Below the pieces are notes generated by a model. The model was not told the DNA's origin. It ran no database searches and saw nothing but the letters and a program-made list of their open reading frames with translations. From the IMG/VR virus record IMGVR_UViG_3300042372_000291, positions 1-64,000 of that record: DNA of 64,000 bases; one strand, 5' to 3'. Source of the DNA: a virus. The translations under genes were made by a program, and so were the position numbers. This document shows positions 16,442 to 24,963 of this stretch, piece after piece. Numbering within the stretch: the first letter of the stretch is position 1; every line of letters begins with the position of its first letter.

Positions 16442-16654
16442 TTATTTGTACAAACTTTGTGGCTTTCTAACTCCTGCTGGAGTTCCACTCATAATTATAT
16501 TTTCTCCAAAATTTGCTGTAGGAATACATCCCATAGCAAATCTTTCTGTAATAATTCCATTAGGACCACTAATAACTGTTCCTATTCCACCAGCAGCTAT
16601 TGTACCGTCACCACTATGCTGATGGTCTACTACTGGATTTCCTGGATATGACAT
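16442..16654 (-). CDS. Small head protein sharing the capsid N-terminal motif
   Basis: A 70-residue protein next to the major capsid gene, with TAGGAGAC before its ATG. Its first ~24 residues (YPGNPVVDHQHSGDGTI then AAGGIG) match the N-terminus of the major capsid protein (YPGAPTVAHQHAGDGAF then ASGDIG). The rest (FAMGCIPTANFGENIIM) is different. It may be a head decoration or capsid-associated protein that shares an N-terminal targeting or metal-binding (HQH) element. That role is inference; the similarity itself is direct. Confidence 0.6.
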   Translation of the reverse strand: MSYPGNPVVDHQHSGDGTIAAGGIGTVISGPNGIITERFAMGCIPTANFGENIIMSGTPAGVRKPQSLYK

Positions 16655-16673
16655 ATTGTCTCCTAATGCGTAA

Positions 16674-16699
16674 GGAGGGCAGGTTTTACGCTGCCCTCC
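16674..16699 (-). terminator. GC-rich stem-loop after major capsid gene
   Basis: GGAGGGCAG and CTGCCCTCC form a perfect 9-bp stem with an 8-base loop just downstream of the capsid gene on the minus strand. Few T residues follow, so it may attenuate transcription or protect the capsid mRNA 3' end. Confidence 0.6.
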
Positions 16700-16720
16700 C
16701 TACAAAATAGTTTTTACAAA

Positions 16721-17860
16721 CTATGCGGTTGGGTCAACTGCTGCATCTGCATAAGCAACTGCATCAAGTTCTTCCCACTGAATACCAAAGCGGACGAATA
16801 CTGTGTATTCAATTGTATCCTTCTTTGGCTTGTATTCACGGTTTACAGTGATATCACGCTGGAAGCCCCATACACGGTTTGCAGGGAATGTCAAATCGAC
16901 ATAATCTGCTGGGTAATAAGGAACTTCTTGTACATCAATTCCGAGAACACGAGTTGTACGTGCTCCACCGAATGTCTGACCAACGCCATCAAGATATGAC
17001 TGACGATTGCGCTCTGTACCACCAGTACGTGGTGCAAATGCTTCAGCAATAGCGTCAGCAAGTGTACCGTTGTTCTTAACGATACCCTGGAATGCATCTG
17101 TACCAGCATAGAACTTTAGGTTCTGCTTTAGTGCACGATACTTACGTGGCATTGCAAGGATAATATCCTGCATTACTTCTGTTGTCCAGTTGTCATCGCT
17201 TACTGTAACAAGTGCTTCGTGAGCATCTGATCCAGTTGTAACCTTGTTAACGAAACCTTCCATAATTGAAAGGAATGGTGAAGTTGTACCATCGCCATTA
17301 ATAGCTAGGTCTTCAATATCATTAGCAAATGCATTGGTCATCAAGCGAACTAGATGATCTTCCAACGCACCTCCTTCAATATTGTCTTCAAGTGCTTCAG
17401 TTGAAACTTCCCAGTCAAGACGAATCTTCTTTGTAGTCAATTCAACCTTTGAGAATGTTGCACCTGCGTTTGTGTAGTCGTTGCTTGCCTGTGCAGCAGC
17501 ACGGATTACACGCTCACCAACGTTAACTTTTTCAAGTTCCATTGTATTTGCTCGCATAGTAACTCTACGACCATCTTTGGCGAGAACTGTTGCATCCCAC
17601 ACATAGTCGATGAAGCGGCGAGCCTGCTCTGGAAGTAGTATACCGCCTGGAGTACCAGTTGGATTAACTGCGTTTGGTCCTGCGGTTGTACCCCATGCAG
17701 GGGTTGCAATGTTACCTAGGTTTGCACCAATATCATTTGATGTAGGGCTTGTAGCCGTAGCACCTCCGATATCACCTGAAGCAAAAGCACCATCACCTGC
17801 GTGTTGGTGTGCTACGGTTGGAGCACCTGGATAATTTTTTACGATTTCTTGTTCCGACAT
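16721..17860 (-). CDS. Major capsid protein (HK97 fold)
   Basis: A 379-residue protein after the protease-scaffold gene. The ATG at 17860 is preceded by AGGAGG at an 8-base spacing; a GTG at 17869 lies inside that site and is unlikely to be used. After a flexible N-terminus with HQHAGDG, the body shows HK97-type features: a spine-helix region (LPEQARRFIDYVWDATVL), an N-arm/E-loop-like beta region (KKIRLDWEVSTEALEDNI), NAFANDIEDLAINGDG in the P-domain and DITVNREYKPKKDTIEYTVF near the C-terminus. It is flanked by a stem-loop, which fits high expression. Confidence 0.92.
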   Translation of the reverse strand: MSEQEIVKNYPGAPTVAHQHAGDGAFASGDIGGATATSPTSNDIGANLGNIATPAWGTTAGPNAVNPTGTPGGILLPEQARRFIDYVWDATVLAKDGRRVTMRANTMELEKVNVGERVIRAAAQASNDYTNAGATFSKVELTTKKIRLDWEVSTEALEDNIEGGALEDHLVRLMTNAFANDIEDLAINGDGTTSPFLSIMEGFVNKVTTGSDAHEALVTVSDDNWTTEVMQDIILAMPRKYRALKQNLKFYAGTDAFQGIVKNNGTLADAIAEAFAPRTGGTERNRQSYLDGVGQTFGGARTTRVLGIDVQEVPYYPADYVDLTFPANRVWGFQRDITVNREYKPKKDTIEYTVFVRFGIQWEELDAVAYADAAVDPTA

Positions 17861-17887
17861 ATTGTTCACCTCCTAGTGAATATTACC

Positions 17888-18475
17888 TTATTTAAATAGG
17901 TCGGCATTTGTGAGGAAACGGCCGCCCCATAGGGATTTTTGAGTTCTCGTTTCTGAAAACTCCTGCACGATCTCGCCTAGATCGCCAGACTTGCGGAAAG
18001 CTGTATCTTTTTCTACAAGATCAACTCGCTTTCCAAACTCATTAAAAGAACCCTTTACTTGGCTAACCTCACTTGCTACAGACTTTACTTCACCTGTAAC
18101 GGTTTCAAGGGACTTTGTTATTGCATCAACATTGGCTTGCATAGCCTTAACTGTTTCTGCAAGATTGCTCAAGGCATTAGTTAGAGAATTATTAATATCG
18201 GCAACAGACTTTGCAATCTCTGCTGTTGCATCAACAACTGCATCTACTGACTTTTCTGCTGCTTCTTCAGCAACTGGAGCATCTGCAAATGGTGCATCTA
18301 CTTCTGGTGCTGCCTCTACCGCTGGCTCTGCTGCAGGTGCTTCTTCCGCAGGAACTTCTGCTGGAACATCTGCTACAGCGTCTGCTGGAGCCTCTGGAGC
18401 AACCTCAACATTTTCAACAACTTCGTCAGACTTTGCAATCTCTACATTATCTACGATTGTGGTTTCTTCTGTCAT
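17888..18475 (-). CDS. Nested in-frame scaffold protein (internal start)
   Basis: Inside the protease gene an in-frame ATG at 18475 (MTEETTIVDNVE) is preceded by AAGGAGG 8 bases upstream, a better ribosome binding site than that of the full gene. Translation from here would give a 195-residue product containing only the acidic Ala/Glu/Pro-rich region and the C-terminal coiled coil, which is what a scaffold needs. Lambda makes its scaffold Nu3 from an internal start in the protease gene C in the same way (established). The internal site is seen directly; its use is inferred. Confidence 0.7.
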   Translation of the reverse strand: MTEETTIVDNVEIAKSDEVVENVEVAPEAPADAVADVPAEVPAEEAPAAEPAVEAAPEVDAPFADAPVAEEAAEKSVDAVVDATAEIAKSVADINNSLTNALSNLAETVKAMQANVDAITKSLETVTGEVKSVASEVSQVKGSFNEFGKRVDLVEKDTAFRKSGDLGEIVQEFSETRTQKSLWGGRFLTNADLFK

Positions 18476-19216
18476 AGGATTTTCCTCCTTTGTCATCTTA
18501 ATTGTTCTAATGCCTTTTGCACTATCAACTAAGAACTTTACTGTTTTTATATCTTCTTGATCTTCAACAAATCCAATATTCTTCATAGAAGAATTACAAG
18601 ATGGACAACTTTCATCTGCATCTTTTGATAAACGAACAATGTCATCCGTACCGCACCAATAAACTGTATCAACTACAGCTTTTGCAAGATATCCACCAAG
18701 CTGACCCTTTTCAATTGAGATAACATTAGCAAATTGATTTGCTGGATTGTCTACAAGAGAAAGTTCATGTAAGTCGTATTCTTTAATTATACGCACTGAT
18801 TTATCAACTTTTTCATCGTACATATCTTCAGTTTTTGTTATATTGCCACCGATAGAAAAACCAGTTAGTGTGCCGTCAAGAACTTTTTCCCAAGTATCTT
18901 GTGCACCTTTTGAAACATATGCAGAGACGTATACACCACTATAAAACTTTTTATCTTTTGGGTCAAAATAACGATCTTCTTTAAAAGAAACAACCTTTCC
19001 TACAGCGCTAGGCTGATGCATTTCACGAAGATTTCCACGGAATTTTTTAAATGCCTCTATACTTGCTTCTGTGGTAACAATGTCACCCTGCTTATCTACA
19101 TTATCTAAAGTAGCAAAGCCAGAAACAATGCGGCGTTCTTGATCTACCTTGCCAATTGGCATAGAGAAGCGAACGTTGTCACCATCAGTAATCCAGTGTG
19201 CTTTATTTATAGTCAT
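17888..19216 (-). CDS. Prohead protease fused to scaffold
   Basis: A 442-residue two-part protein. Residues 1-175 resemble XkdF/S78-type prohead serine proteases: a conserved beta core (RIVSGFATLDNVDKQGDIV), a likely catalytic His67 (REMHQPSAVG), a likely Ser121 (LTGFSIGG) and the family ELSLVDNPANQ motif at 151-161. A small Cys cluster (C188, C204, C207) follows. From about residue 248 the sequence is Ala/Glu/Val/Pro-rich and then coiled coil, like a scaffold. Cleavage probably matures the capsid and removes scaffold. A TGATATAAT element lies 9 bases before the ATG. An internal start for the scaffold part is given separately. Confidence 0.85.
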   Translation of the reverse strand: MTINKAHWITDGDNVRFSMPIGKVDQERRIVSGFATLDNVDKQGDIVTTEASIEAFKKFRGNLREMHQPSAVGKVVSFKEDRYFDPKDKKFYSGVYVSAYVSKGAQDTWEKVLDGTLTGFSIGGNITKTEDMYDEKVDKSVRIIKEYDLHELSLVDNPANQFANVISIEKGQLGGYLAKAVVDTVYWCGTDDIVRLSKDADESCPSCNSSMKNIGFVEDQEDIKTVKFLVDSAKGIRTIKMTKEENPMTEETTIVDNVEIAKSDEVVENVEVAPEAPADAVADVPAEVPAEEAPAAEPAVEAAPEVDAPFADAPVAEEAAEKSVDAVVDATAEIAKSVADINNSLTNALSNLAETVKAMQANVDAITKSLETVTGEVKSVASEVSQVKGSFNEFGKRVDLVEKDTAFRKSGDLGEIVQEFSETRTQKSLWGGRFLTNADLFK

Positions 19217-19225
19217 GGCAGTATT

Positions 19226-19234
19226 ATTATATCA
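19226..19234 (-). promoter_or_regulatory. Extended -10 promoter for protease-scaffold gene
   Basis: The minus strand reads TGATATAAT, ending 9 bases before the ATG at 19216 with no Shine-Dalgarno between, so transcripts would carry only about three leader bases. Confidence 0.55.
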
Positions 19235-19256
19235 TTTGTTTATAATAGTTTCTCAA

Positions 19257-20921
19257 CTATTGAGATGATCTTCCCTCACCTTGTGGATTTCTTCCAGAAA
19301 TAGTAGTAGGGGAATCTGAAGCATTATTTGTTCTCTCTGCGTCTCTTTCTCTGGTGCCAGCTAAGTTTGCTCTGGCATCAGTGGCTTGTCGTGGAGACAT
19401 TATAAAAGGGCTATCACCATCTGGGCGTTGTGACATATTAAGCATTTCACGAGCCTCATTAGGGGTGATAACCTGGGTTTTTACATAGCGCTCAATAATC
19501 TGAGACTGTGCAATTTCATCTGTTAGAGTCAATTCATTAAACTTTAACTCTAAAATATCAGTCTTTTCTTTAATAATCTTATTTACAATTTTCTCTAAAT
19601 GACGTTGAGCTGGGCGAGATACCTGCTCTTTAAATGTTCTGTCTTGAGAAAGAGCTGCAGCAATAGCAGCAGAATCAGATCCACCTAGTTTGGAAATAGG
19701 GACTTGATGGGCTATTAAAATCTCATCACGGTTTTGTTTACGATATTTTTCAAACGATCCTTCTTGAACGCCACTTTCAATAGGCTGCATATTGAAATCA
19801 ACTTTATTATTATCAGTGTCTCCAGGAAGAGGTATATAGAGGGTTCTATGATTCTGACCCTTTAAGCTAGTCTGCATAAACCTAAACATCTTGTCTTCTG
19901 CATCAGCAGATAGCTTTGCACCTTTAACAGTAATTATATATCTTGGCACCGCTTTATTTTGGAAATAATCAATATTGTATTGTGCTGCTAAAGAGTCTCC
20001 TATTAAAGCAGAAATTGCAGACAAAACATCTGGAACACCGTAATATGTATTTAATGGAGAATACTGCTTAAAATGCAAGATTTCATTTGGTCTTGGATCG
20101 GATGTAAGTGGGTTATTGTTTGTAGCTCCAAAATTTCTAAAATATACTAACTTCTGTCCAATAATTTGTACATATCCGTCACGTAAACGTCGAACACGAA
20201 TTGTTGTTGCTGGTATATGCCCAACATATCCAATTTCTCCAGTTACCGTTCTACCAATTTCAAGGAATCCATTTCCAGTTGCCTGTACGTCGGTATAAAA
20301 CTTTTCCATTGTTTGCTGAAATGTGTCTTCATCATTAAGAGATTCTAGCCAATCACGAACCTCTAACTTCATTCTTTCAATACGGCGACGAGCACGATCT
20401 ACTTGTTCTGCATCATCATTCATTTCAAATCTAAGCATTGTACGATCTGTTAAATCAAATTTATATCCAAGTCCTACAACGTTTTCCACTTTAGCATCAA
20501 TAGCAGCATGATTAGCAAAAGAAGTATCATAATAGCTTGCTAATTCATATGTGTTATACGGTGGTGTAATTACGTCAAATAGACCGTATCCATTTCTATA
20601 TACCGTTCCAGGATTTATCTGTTTTGACTGAGCTCCGTCTTGACCGCTTTGAAATGCTCCAGCATTTTCTAAATATCTTGGAGTTGGCTCTACTGCTGGA
20701 TATCTTGGGCTGTAGACATCTGATGGAGGAACATATTTTGAAATATTTCTTGTTGTCCTACGCTTAAAGTTTGTATCTATTCCAGAAAGATCTTTTAATT
20801 GATCCCAGGACTTTAAAAATGGATCTTTTTCTTTAAAAGTATTTTCATCATGATACTCTGTATTTAAACTTGCTTGAATATATTCAAAATCTTCACTCAT
20901 TCTCGTACGCATCTCTTCCAT
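19257..20921 (-). CDS. Portal protein
   Basis: A 554-residue protein upstream of the protease-scaffold gene. It has portal-family features: a central EILHFKQYSPLNTYYGVPDV segment, a stem region (YNIDYFQNKAVPRYIITV) and a helical crown (QDRTFKEQVSRPAQRHLEKI). This resembles PBSX/HK97-type portals. The first ATG has no good ribosome binding site and overlaps the upstream gene by 29 bases; an ATG at 20900 (MSEDF), overlapping the upstream stop by 8 bases, is a plausible alternative start. It forms the dodecameric DNA entry channel. No terminase gene precedes it here, which is unusual. Confidence 0.9.
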   Translation of the reverse strand: MEEMRTRMSEDFEYIQASLNTEYHDENTFKEKDPFLKSWDQLKDLSGIDTNFKRRTTRNISKYVPPSDVYSPRYPAVEPTPRYLENAGAFQSGQDGAQSKQINPGTVYRNGYGLFDVITPPYNTYELASYYDTSFANHAAIDAKVENVVGLGYKFDLTDRTMLRFEMNDDAEQVDRARRRIERMKLEVRDWLESLNDEDTFQQTMEKFYTDVQATGNGFLEIGRTVTGEIGYVGHIPATTIRVRRLRDGYVQIIGQKLVYFRNFGATNNNPLTSDPRPNEILHFKQYSPLNTYYGVPDVLSAISALIGDSLAAQYNIDYFQNKAVPRYIITVKGAKLSADAEDKMFRFMQTSLKGQNHRTLYIPLPGDTDNNKVDFNMQPIESGVQEGSFEKYRKQNRDEILIAHQVPISKLGGSDSAAIAAALSQDRTFKEQVSRPAQRHLEKIVNKIIKEKTDILELKFNELTLTDEIAQSQIIERYVKTQVITPNEAREMLNMSQRPDGDSPFIMSPRQATDARANLAGTRERDAERTNNASDSPTTISGRNPQGEGRSSQ

Positions 20922-21291
20922 GTTTATTTAATGTATCTTGTGCAGCCTTCCAAGCTCCAAGATCGTTCATAGATGGAATAAGCCCTTGCTTCATTCTATC
21001 TAACTGCTCAGAATGCTCTTCTTCTGAAATTCTTGTTAGGCCAGGAATAAATACTGCCTCTCCTTCACCATCATCACCATAATACTTTGCTGCATTCTTA
21101 AGTTTGGTAATCTGTGCTATATCTCCACGTACAGATTCAATATTTAGTACGCTACCTTCTCCATCAGTGAACCATTTTCCATCTGATTTCTTATAAACAT
21201 ATAGACCCCAGTTATATTTTTTTTCAATTACCTGACGACGCACATTTTTGACAAGTGGTTTACCAGTTTTTTGACTAATTAAAGGATTCAT
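20893..21291 (-). CDS. Hypothetical protein upstream of portal
   Basis: A 132-residue protein with a basic N-terminus (KTGKPLVKNVRRQVIEKK then YNWGLYVY) and a helical C-terminus (MKQGLIPSMNDLGAWKAAQD). It overlaps the portal gene. A TGGTATACT -10 lies 7 bases before its ATG with no Shine-Dalgarno, so it is probably a leaderless message. I do not recognise the family. Its place suggests a head- or packaging-related role. Confidence 0.65.
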   Translation of the reverse strand: MNPLISQKTGKPLVKNVRRQVIEKKYNWGLYVYKKSDGKWFTDGEGSVLNIESVRGDIAQITKLKNAAKYYGDDGEGEAVFIPGLTRISEEEHSEQLDRMKQGLIPSMNDLGAWKAAQDTLNKHGRDAYENE

Positions 21292-21298
21292 GTACTAA

Positions 21299-21307
21299 AG
21301 TATACCA
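21299..21307 (-). promoter_or_regulatory. Extended -10 for portal operon (leaderless)
   Basis: The minus strand reads TGGTATACT with 7 bases to the ATG at 21291. It would place the transcription start at or next to the start codon. Confidence 0.55.
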
Positions 21308-21309
21308 GA

Positions 21310-24300
21310 CTATACTGGTGTACCCACCCTTATAGTCCAAGTTGTTTGACTATATACCTTTATTTTATCTGCATCTACCATAAGTCCCTCGTCATCATCA
21401 ATTATTATTTTGTTTGTTCCAACATAAGATTTATATACGTCGGACGGATTTACACCATATAGCTCTGAGGCAGATATTATTAAAACACCTTCCCATGTAT
21501 AGTTATTTAGCCAATATACCCACTCATATTGAGATAAACCATCTTCTTTTACTCTAGCCCATGGTCTATTTATTGTACTTTGAACCTGCTGCAAGCTATT
21601 GGCTTGATAATACGCAATATTATTAAATACTATAGGGCCATTAAGATTAAGTGATCCAAGATATGAGTCAAACACGAGAGATGTTGAAAACGCTACTCCA
21701 AGAACTCCCCACTCTTTTACTGTAATTACTGGCTCACGAACTATTGCCCCATTCCAATAATACGATATTCCATTTGATGGTAATCCAGTTGACTTATTAA
21801 TTGCATATACTGTTGCTCTGTCTGCTGAATCACTGTTTGGCTGCATATAAAACTCAATAGTGTCGCCTTTATAATCTATTTCAAATAATTTAACAGAGTC
21901 ACCTGGAAATTCATCATTATCACACCTCATCCATAGTTGGATAGCGCTTATTCTATAGTTGTTTGATAAATTTGAATTAATGGGCATTGATATTCCACGA
22001 TCTATAAGTGGACTATAATCTCCTCTTACCTCTATACCAGATGTTCTAGTTAGATATAGGTATGGGGTGCTTCCTTTATAAATACTAAATGGATTTTTTG
22101 CTTTATAGTCATAATAAAATCCAGACCTTGTGTAGGGAAATAAATTAGATCCAAATCTTGTGCCAACTGGAGTAGCGGAGCTATTACTTAATGCTTGAGA
22201 TGTTATCTCTAGTTTTTTAAGATTTATAGGTTTACTTAAAATTCCACGAATATTAAAATCTAGATGATACACCAATGCCATCTTGTTAAAATCAATACCC
22301 ACGCCTGGATAAATTATTGTGTTATCAACAACCTCAAACTTTGTTGATTCCCAATTTGGAAAATCTGATACATTGATAACAGAAGATAGCGATGCTGGCT
22401 CTATATTTGCAAAATAAGACTCTGGAGCATTTGCTCCATCTTTAATATACTGAATGCTTATATAGCTACGTATTGATGCATCTTGTGTGTCGTATTGATA
22501 AAAACTAATAGCATTTTCACTCATGTCTTGATAATCGTCCCAGCCAGTTAAAAGCTTATTATCTAAATCTGCGTATGGTTTAACTGGACTAGAAGAATAT
22601 TCTGCTTTTAATTCATTATACGTCCATGTAGTTGTTTGCTCTACTTCAGAAACTGAAGCTGGTTTTGGATAGTTAATATTAAACTGCAAAAAATCTAAAT
22701 CATAATATGTGTTTCCAACATCGTTTGTCACATACTGGCCAAAATATGAAAGTGGCAAATAGTCTTCCCATGATCCAGCCACGCCTATGTCTAAAAAGTA
22801 TGTTCCATAGGCTTCTGTTGGCAACAATGTATAGCTAGCAGTGTGCTGTAATAACTCTATTGCATTTAATGATTCTTCACTACCAGTTGCTAGGTAGCTA
22901 TCCAAAATAACAAATCCATCAGAATCAAAATTATTTTTTATCTTATCATAGTTGTATGATGTACATAATCCAACAGAGTATATTTTTCCAGTAAATTGCC
23001 TGTCTCCAATATTATCGCCAGCAATATAAATATTTAATCCGTTTTGATTTCCAAAAAATGCAGAAACATATCCACCAAATTTTTGTGAAATTGTGGAAAC
23101 ATTAACTCCTACAGCAAACTTTTCATCTTCAACTATAATATCTGTTCTATAGATTTCTTGATTATTTCCATTATAATTTATAGAATAAACTATCTCGTCT
23201 AAATCTTTGTATATAATAAAATAGTTTCCTGTTATAGAGCTATATATTTTAAACAATATCTCTGTTGTTAATAAATTATCTGATGAAAATACTCCATAGA
23301 GTGCAGATATAGGTGAACCTAAAATGTTAAACTTATTAAAATTAAAATAACAATTATCTGAATTCCAAGAGCTATTAGGCCTAAATGTAATAAACCTGTA
23401 ATCTAAAGAGTTTTGCTCTAATAAGTTATCTTCATACAAATCATCTAATGTTTTTGTATTTAAAACTATATCTGGCAAAGAGTATTGTGGTGTTGATAAA
23501 AATAAACCAGTTGCATTTAAATTATCAAAGGTTCCTTGTTCCCATGTTCCAATATCTGGATAAATATAATTATTTGTGTAATCAGAAAATGGATAATCTA
23601 TAAAAGCTGATGTTCCTCCGTACCCAGAGTTAATTCCTTCTGGAGAAAGAACTCCTTGCCCGTATACCCATCTTCTTTTTGCCACATTGTTAGCAACTGA
23701 ATACGGATAAATTGCAATACAATCAATTTCTATTGGAGTAATGTCTTGGTATGAATAAAATCCAAGCCAGTCCTGGTCGTCTCCGTATTCATTTAGTTTT
23801 TCTGGCAAAGTCAAGCTTGATGTCATAATATTTAGGTTGATTATTTCTTCACCATTAAGAAGAACGGTGGCAGAGTTACGAATAACTCTGACATGAATCA
23901 GCATTGGTCTAAACCATTCACCAACAAAGTATGAAGAAAATTGTTTTCCAATAACTAATGTTAAAAATCCAGACTCTACGTATAATCCATCGGAAGATCC
24001 TATTGGACCAAATATTTTTCTTGCTTCATATGCACTAGAATTAATTCTAATCCAAAACTCAACAGTATATTCTTTATACTGACCATCTTTATTTAAAAAT
24101 CCATAACCTGGAACTATTAGCGAAGGCTCTTGTAAATTTTCACTATTTGGCCTTAGTCTTGTAATATTGGATCCACCGTATACCATCGGTAATCCTGTAT
24201 TTCTTGCTTTAAGACTATTGCTATCAACAAGATAATATCCAACATCTCCACCAAGACCATAAGGGTCTGACGGTATGCACTGACTAGTTGATAGTGCAAT

Positions 24301-24936
24301 ATTAGAAGGCAAAGAAATTGGTGTCACACCAAGAGAGTAAGCATTAAAATCTTCAGACCACTGTCCAAGAGTTATTCCGTTTAAATAAAAAACATAGTCT
24401 GACGATGATGCTCCGCCATCTGTATAAGTAAATTGTATAACAAGCCTTAAGTCGGTATTTTCTTCTGGTATTGTAAATGTTTCAGAAACAAATGACCAAA
24501 ACTGAAAAACAGAAGTATTAAAGGTTTTAAGATTTTGAATTATTTGCGATGTTGTTGTATCTGTGTATTCATATCCTATAGAAACAGAAGAAAGGTATGC
24601 GCTATCAGAATAGAAATATGATCCAACACTAAATGTTTTTAATTCTTGACTTAGGTTAGAAAAATTTATTATATTGTCGCTTACCAAAGAAACTGTTTTA
24701 ATATTTCCAGCAGGAACATCGCCTTCTATCATAGCCATGTAGCTAGTTAAAAACGGTTGATTCAAGCTAGATGTGCTTGTTGTAACAGTACAGCCTGTTG
24801 CTATCCACTCATCTTGTATATTTCTTTGTAATTCTGATATCAAAGAAATATAATCAGATTTGTCGTCTAAAGCCCAAAGAGCTAACGGTTGCTCTGAATA
24901 TACTTTCTCTGCATATAGATTAGATGGGGTAGTCAT
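21310..24936 (-). CDS. Large LamG/concanavalin-like structural protein
   Basis: A 1208-residue beta-rich protein with a LamG-like jelly-roll near residues 275-420: KEYTVEFWIRINS, then FLTLVIGK, HVRVIRNSATVLLNGEEI and CIAIYPYSV, the usual strand pattern of laminin-G/concanavalin folds in actinophage tail proteins. A second, weaker copy is near residues 1010-1120 (ISAIQLWMRCDNDEFPG). No signal peptide. It probably binds host surface glycan or decorates the virion. It is preceded by a TGCTATAAT promoter and TAGGAG. Its place between ribonucleotide reductase and portal is unusual for a tail protein. Confidence 0.72.
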   Translation of the reverse strand: MTTPSNLYAEKVYSEQPLALWALDDKSDYISLISELQRNIQDEWIATGCTVTTSTSSLNQPFLTSYMAMIEGDVPAGNIKTVSLVSDNIINFSNLSQELKTFSVGSYFYSDSAYLSSVSIGYEYTDTTTSQIIQNLKTFNTSVFQFWSFVSETFTIPEENTDLRLVIQFTYTDGGASSSDYVFYLNGITLGQWSEDFNAYSLGVTPISLPSNIALSTSQCIPSDPYGLGGDVGYYLVDSNSLKARNTGLPMVYGGSNITRLRPNSENLQEPSLIVPGYGFLNKDGQYKEYTVEFWIRINSSAYEARKIFGPIGSSDGLYVESGFLTLVIGKQFSSYFVGEWFRPMLIHVRVIRNSATVLLNGEEIINLNIMTSSLTLPEKLNEYGDDQDWLGFYSYQDITPIEIDCIAIYPYSVANNVAKRRWVYGQGVLSPEGINSGYGGTSAFIDYPFSDYTNNYIYPDIGTWEQGTFDNLNATGLFLSTPQYSLPDIVLNTKTLDDLYEDNLLEQNSLDYRFITFRPNSSWNSDNCYFNFNKFNILGSPISALYGVFSSDNLLTTEILFKIYSSITGNYFIIYKDLDEIVYSINYNGNNQEIYRTDIIVEDEKFAVGVNVSTISQKFGGYVSAFFGNQNGLNIYIAGDNIGDRQFTGKIYSVGLCTSYNYDKIKNNFDSDGFVILDSYLATGSEESLNAIELLQHTASYTLLPTEAYGTYFLDIGVAGSWEDYLPLSYFGQYVTNDVGNTYYDLDFLQFNINYPKPASVSEVEQTTTWTYNELKAEYSSSPVKPYADLDNKLLTGWDDYQDMSENAISFYQYDTQDASIRSYISIQYIKDGANAPESYFANIEPASLSSVINVSDFPNWESTKFEVVDNTIIYPGVGIDFNKMALVYHLDFNIRGILSKPINLKKLEITSQALSNSSATPVGTRFGSNLFPYTRSGFYYDYKAKNPFSIYKGSTPYLYLTRTSGIEVRGDYSPLIDRGISMPINSNLSNNYRISAIQLWMRCDNDEFPGDSVKLFEIDYKGDTIEFYMQPNSDSADRATVYAINKSTGLPSNGISYYWNGAIVREPVITVKEWGVLGVAFSTSLVFDSYLGSLNLNGPIVFNNIAYYQANSLQQVQSTINRPWARVKEDGLSQYEWVYWLNNYTWEGVLIISASELYGVNPSDVYKSYVGTNKIIIDDDEGLMVDADKIKVYSQTTWTIRVGTPV

Positions 24937-24953
24937 TATTTTCTCCTACCCCA

Positions 24954-24962
24954 ATTATAGCA
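24954..24962 (-). promoter_or_regulatory. Extended -10 promoter for LamG-like gene
   Basis: The minus strand reads TGCTATAAT 17 bases before the ATG, with TAGGAG between. Confidence 0.55.
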
Positions 24963-24963
24963 G

